From NCBI GenBank assembly GCA_963834135.1, contig CAWIAN010000008.1, positions 124,001 through 188,000 on the forward strand: a stretch of 64,000 nucleotides of DNA, given 5' to 3'. The notes beneath the pieces are model-generated. The model did not search any database, was not told where the DNA came from, and was given only the letters and a program-made list of their open reading frames with translations. The stretch comes from Bog-257 sp963834135. Lineage in GTDB: Bacteria > Acidobacteriota > Terriglobia > Terriglobales > Acidobacteriaceae. Of the stretch, positions 61,370 through 64,000 are shown in pieces; position 1 is the stretch's first letter, and the number at the start of each line of letters is the position of its first letter. Made by a program: the position numbers and the translations under genes.

Positions 61370-62722
61370 ATGAAACTCGTTTACCCTCGGCTCTATCGAG
61401 TAGTCGCCGCCAGCGTTCTGGGCGGCCTGCTTATCGGTGTCGTCGGCGGACTCTTTCGCTATTTCCTCATCCTCTCTGACGCCTGGCGCACCGAACTGGT
61501 GCAGCACGCGCACAAGCACGTGTATCTCGGCTGGATCCTGCCCGTGGCGCTCGGTGCTGCGGGGGCGTGCCTCGCACGTTTACTGGTGATCAAATTCGCG
61601 CCCACCGCCGAAGGCAGCGGCGTGCAGCGCGTCGAAGCCGTCTTTAGCGGCGAAGTCGAACCCGCATCGGCCGCTGTTGTTCCAGTGAAATTCTTCGGCG
61701 GACTGCTGGCCATGGGCAGCGGCCTGGCGCTCGGACGCGAAGGTCCGACCGTCCAAATGGGCGCGACCTTCGGCGTGCTGGTTTCGCGCTACCTGCTGCC
61801 GGAAGGCGAAGACCGACGCGTGGTGCAGGCAGCCAGCGCAGGCGCGGGACTGGCCGTGGCCTTTAACGCTCCCATCGGCGGATCGATCTTCGTCTTCGAA
61901 GAGCTGACTAGCAGTATCACGCCGTGGCTGCTGGTTTCGACGTTGGCTTCGGCGACTGTAGCCGTGTGGCTGATGCGCGTGATGCTGGGAAACAACCTGA
62001 GCTTTGACGTGCAGCAGGTCAGCCCCACTGCAAGCTGGAGCAAGTGGCCGTTCCTCGCACTCGGCGTGGAGATGGGCGTCCTCGGCGCAATCTACAACCT
62101 GATCATCATGCGGCTATTGCGCATCACCGACAAGATGGCGCGGCTGTCTTCGTTGCAACGCGCGGCGATTATCGGAGCGGTCGTCGGCCTGGTCGCATGG
62201 TTCGTACCGGCGATGGTGGGAGGCGGCGACTTGATCACCCAGGCCATCCTCACCAACCAATTCCAACTCGCCACGCTGGTCACGATTTTCGCGGTGCGCT
62301 TCCTGATTGGACCGTGGTCCTACGCTGCGGGATGTCCCGGCGGACTGTTTGCGCCGCTGCTGTTGCTGGGGGCTTCGTCGGGCGCGATGTTTGCCTCGAT
62401 CGTCGATCGTGTTGCTCCGTCGGCGCATATCTCGCCGGTAGCCTGCGCCATCGTCGGCATGGGAGCGCTGTTCACCGCCAGCGTGCGTGCGCCGTTGACC
62501 GGCATTGTCTTGGCGGTGGAGATGACGGGCCGCGCCGACCTGACCCTCGGCCTCCTGGGAGCATCGCTCACGGCAATGATGGTGACCATGCTGCTGCAAA
62601 GCGAGCCTATCTACGACAGCCTGAAGCGGAGAATGCTCTCACAAACCACGGTAAACCCAAGAAGGGTAGATGCGGGGGTGCAAAAGCCTGGCGATTCATC
62701 ACTTCACGACCCGTCGCCGTAG
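61370..62722 (+). CDS. ClC-type chloride channel/antiporter
   Basis: 450 residues. ClC signature motifs: AEGSGVQRVEAV, GREGPTVQMG (gating Glu near residue 125) and FNAPIGGSIFVFEEL, where the Glu at the internal proton site favours H+/Cl- exchange. About 10 or more membrane helices. No CBS domains. The last 30 residues (NPRRVDAGVQKPGDSSLHDPSP) lie against a REP-type hairpin, and the stop codon itself sits inside it (62713-62727). The C-terminus may have been rewritten by insertion of the neighbouring RAYT element. Confidence 0.92.
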   Translation: MKLVYPRLYRVVAASVLGGLLIGVVGGLFRYFLILSDAWRTELVQHAHKHVYLGWILPVALGAAGACLARLLVIKFAPTAEGSGVQRVEAVFSGEVEPASAAVVPVKFFGGLLAMGSGLALGREGPTVQMGATFGVLVSRYLLPEGEDRRVVQAASAGAGLAVAFNAPIGGSIFVFEELTSSITPWLLVSTLASATVAVWLMRVMLGNNLSFDVQQVSPTASWSKWPFLALGVEMGVLGAIYNLIIMRLLRITDKMARLSSLQRAAIIGAVVGLVAWFVPAMVGGGDLITQAILTNQFQLATLVTIFAVRFLIGPWSYAAGCPGGLFAPLLLLGASSGAMFASIVDRVAPSAHISPVACAIVGMGALFTASVRAPLTGIVLAVEMTGRADLTLGLLGASLTAMMVTMLLQSEPIYDSLKRRMLSQTTVNPRRVDAGVQKPGDSSLHDPSP

Positions 62723-63385
62723 GCGACACACAGGTTAGCCCCGCCGTTCACGGCGGGGGCTCGCGCATAATTTTGGCTCTTGGAGTGCCGTAGGCACGAC
62801 ATCTAGCCGAAAACAAATTTGTTGTCGTACTCGATGCCGTATTTCTGCAACAGCGTAACGAACTCCTGCTCGAAGCTGTATTTTTTGTGATGCCCCTCTT
62901 GGTTGGCGATATAAAAGAGCACGGTCTCCCGCTGCGATCGGCCGATCGCAAACGCGCCATATCCCTGCTGCCATGCAAACGGAGTTGCCGCGGAGTTGAG
63001 CCAATGCGCGCTGCTGCCTTTGAGGTGTTGCAATGCTTGCGCGATGGGCATGGTGGTCGGTAAATCCAACAGGAGATGCACGTGATTTGCCGTGCCTCCC
63101 GCAGCGAGGAGCGGAATCCCTTTTCCGTTTGCAATTCCTTGCATGTATCGCCAGAGACGCTGCGGATCACGGATGATATCCCGACGCTCCTTGGTGCTGA
63201 AGACGCAATGGACGAGCAGGGAAGAATAGGTATGAGCCACCCTGCAACCATATCCAAATTATTTATGGGATTTCGGTGATGAACGGCACAGGTATGGGTA
63301 TCGTGCCTACGGCACTTGAGCCTGCATGAGCTACGCTTTCCCCGCCGTAAACGGCGGGGCTAACCTGTGCGTCGCCTCCGGCGAC
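62713..63385. mobile_element. REP-associated transposase element flanked by inverted REP clusters
   Basis: Left cluster: GTCGCC-GTA-GGCGAC (62713-62727), CCCCGCCG-TTCA-CGGCGGGG (62739-62758), GTGCC-GTA-GGCAC (62785-62797). Right cluster in mirror order: GTGCC-TAC-GGCAC (63303-63315), CCCCGCCG-TAAA-CGGCGGGG (63340-63359), GTCGCC-TCC-GGCGAC (63371-63385). The outer 46 bp of the two clusters match inverted at about 43 of 46 positions. The RAYT gene lies between. This is the usual picture of a REPtron. Confidence 0.82.
62803..63240 (-). CDS. REP-associated tyrosine transposase (RAYT, Y1 HUH family)
   Basis: 145 residues of the IS200/Y1 transposase family. The HUH metal motif is NHVHLLLDLP, and the catalytic Tyr lies in FYIANQEGHHKK. 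Starts like the family (MAHTYSSLLVHCVFSTKERR). RAYTs are single-copy, single-strand nucleases that recognise REP hairpins and spread them; the mirrored REP clusters around this gene fit. No IS200-type left and right ends for self-transposition were recognised. Confidence 0.9.
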   Translation of the reverse strand: MAHTYSSLLVHCVFSTKERRDIIRDPQRLWRYMQGIANGKGIPLLAAGGTANHVHLLLDLPTTMPIAQALQHLKGSSAHWLNSAATPFAWQQGYGAFAIGRSQRETVLFYIANQEGHHKKYSFEQEFVTLLQKYGIEYDNKFVFG

Positions 63386-63417
63386 ATAATCAACCATTTC
63401 GATTCTGATGCTGCTGG

Positions 63418-64000
63418 CTACCCCGCAACACTCACCCGTGCCACCATCCTGTGCTGCTCGCCGGGCGCGAGCTCAACCGCGTAATCCCCGACATTCGTGA
63501 CCTCAATGCACAGCATCGATTTCCACTGATCCTGCCCCAGATCTTTTAAGGCCGCCGCCTTCTCAGGAAACGGATTCCAGATGACCGTGGTACGGGAGTG
63601 CTCTTTGGTGACGACTATCTTACGCTGTAAGACACCGTCGACCATCCGCAATGGCTTCTCGGTATCGAGATAAACGCGATCGGTTTCGGCCTTGACCAGC
63701 ACGTCGCCGGTCTGCGTCTTTTCACGAAACGAATCGGTTTTGTCGAGATATTGCGTGTGATCCAGCCCGGAAATGCTGGTCTTGGTGGCATCTCCCACTT
63801 TGTAGTACGCGTGCAGCGCTTCCTCAAAGCGTAATGGCGCCATGCCCGTGTTGCTCGCAATCAGCTCCAGCACCAGCTCCGCGCCGAAGGTCGCGCGATA
63901 CAGCAGACGAAAATCCGACGGCCACCATTTCTGCGTGCTCTTGGAGCTGTCGGTAAACATGGTGACCGAGACCTCATCGCCCTTATGCTCGATGGAATCC
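63418..64000 (-). CDS. D-hexose-6-phosphate mutarotase (YeaD-like), partial
   Basis: The frame runs off the window end; the visible 193 residues are the C-terminal part. Aldose-1-epimerase-like fold. FEEALHAYYKVGD, TTVIWNPFPEKAAALKDLG and MLCIEVTNVGDYAVELAPGE match glucose-6-phosphate 1-epimerases, which interconvert alpha and beta anomers. The catalytic Glu is probably in CIEVTN. The ATG at 63960 is internal, not the start. The gene ends 33 bp from the right REP cluster. Confidence 0.85.
   Translation of the reverse strand, partial: DSIEHKGDEVSVTMFTDSSKSTQKWWPSDFRLLYRATFGAELVLELIASNTGMAPLRFEEALHAYYKVGDATKTSISGLDHTQYLDKTDSFREKTQTGDVLVKAETDRVYLDTEKPLRMVDGVLQRKIVVTKEHSRTTVIWNPFPEKAAALKDLGQDQWKSMLCIEVTNVGDYAVELAPGEQHRMVARVSVAG

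Overview
The window looks like a chromosomal segment of an Acidobacteriota member, probably Terriglobia (Koribacter or Sulfotelmatobacter-like). This is inferred from the gene families: DUF1501/DUF1800 pair, FecR-domain secreted proteins, Ig-repeat lipoproteins, a YpdA-type reductase, a long ICL2-type isocitrate lyase, and many short palindromic intergenic repeats. The DNA is GC-rich. No rRNA, tRNA, CRISPR array, prophage or large integrated element was seen.

Layout. 1-7.0 kb (minus strand): a partial AhpD-like gene with an in-frame UGA where the second redox cysteine belongs, a threonine ammonia-lyase, an alpha/beta hydrolase, a QPCT-like M28 lipoprotein, a membrane protein and an M1 metallopeptidase. 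7.3-24.4 kb (plus): ruvC, two secreted proteins, a YmdB phosphodiesterase, isocitrate lyase, a CYTH-like/Ppx pair followed by an OmpA-like protein and a second CYTH-like protein, glutamate dehydrogenase, and two large paralogues built on a PPDK-N ATP-grasp domain. 24.7-34.4 kb: Ig/beta-propeller lipoprotein, a PPIase/BNR-repeat pair, a frameshifted MurU-like nucleotidyltransferase coupled to an AmgK-like kinase fused to a RapZ C-terminal domain, and a Kelch-type propeller protein. 34.9-40.0 kb: a three-gene formate dehydrogenase whose catalytic subunit is read through UGA (Sec) with a clear SECIS hairpin. 40-55 kb: small secreted proteins, a broken POTRA gene, YpdA, secreted lipoproteins, the DUF1501/DUF1800 pair, CtaG, a VOC protein and NDH-2. 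55.2-61.1 kb: a complete RND efflux operon. 61.4-64 kb: a ClC transporter, a REP-associated tyrosine transposase between inverted REP clusters, and a partial hexose-6-phosphate mutarotase.

Functional themes. Formate dehydrogenase and NDH-2 feed electrons to the quinone pool. Isocitrate lyase and glutamate dehydrogenase link carbon and nitrogen metabolism. The kinase-RapZ/MurU pair suggests amino-sugar recycling. The CYTH-Ppx cluster suggests polyphosphate or triphosphate turnover. The most novel-looking elements are the CxxU AhpD-like selenoprotein candidate, the pair of PPDK-N proteins that lack phosphohistidine and PEP domains but share an extra GRWGS...HFF domain (one also carrying a nucleotidyltransferase), the kinase-RapZ fusion, and the RAYT/REP element. 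Several genes (MurU-like, POTRA, DUF1800 C-terminus, a PAS remnant) carry frameshifts that could be real decay or assembly errors.
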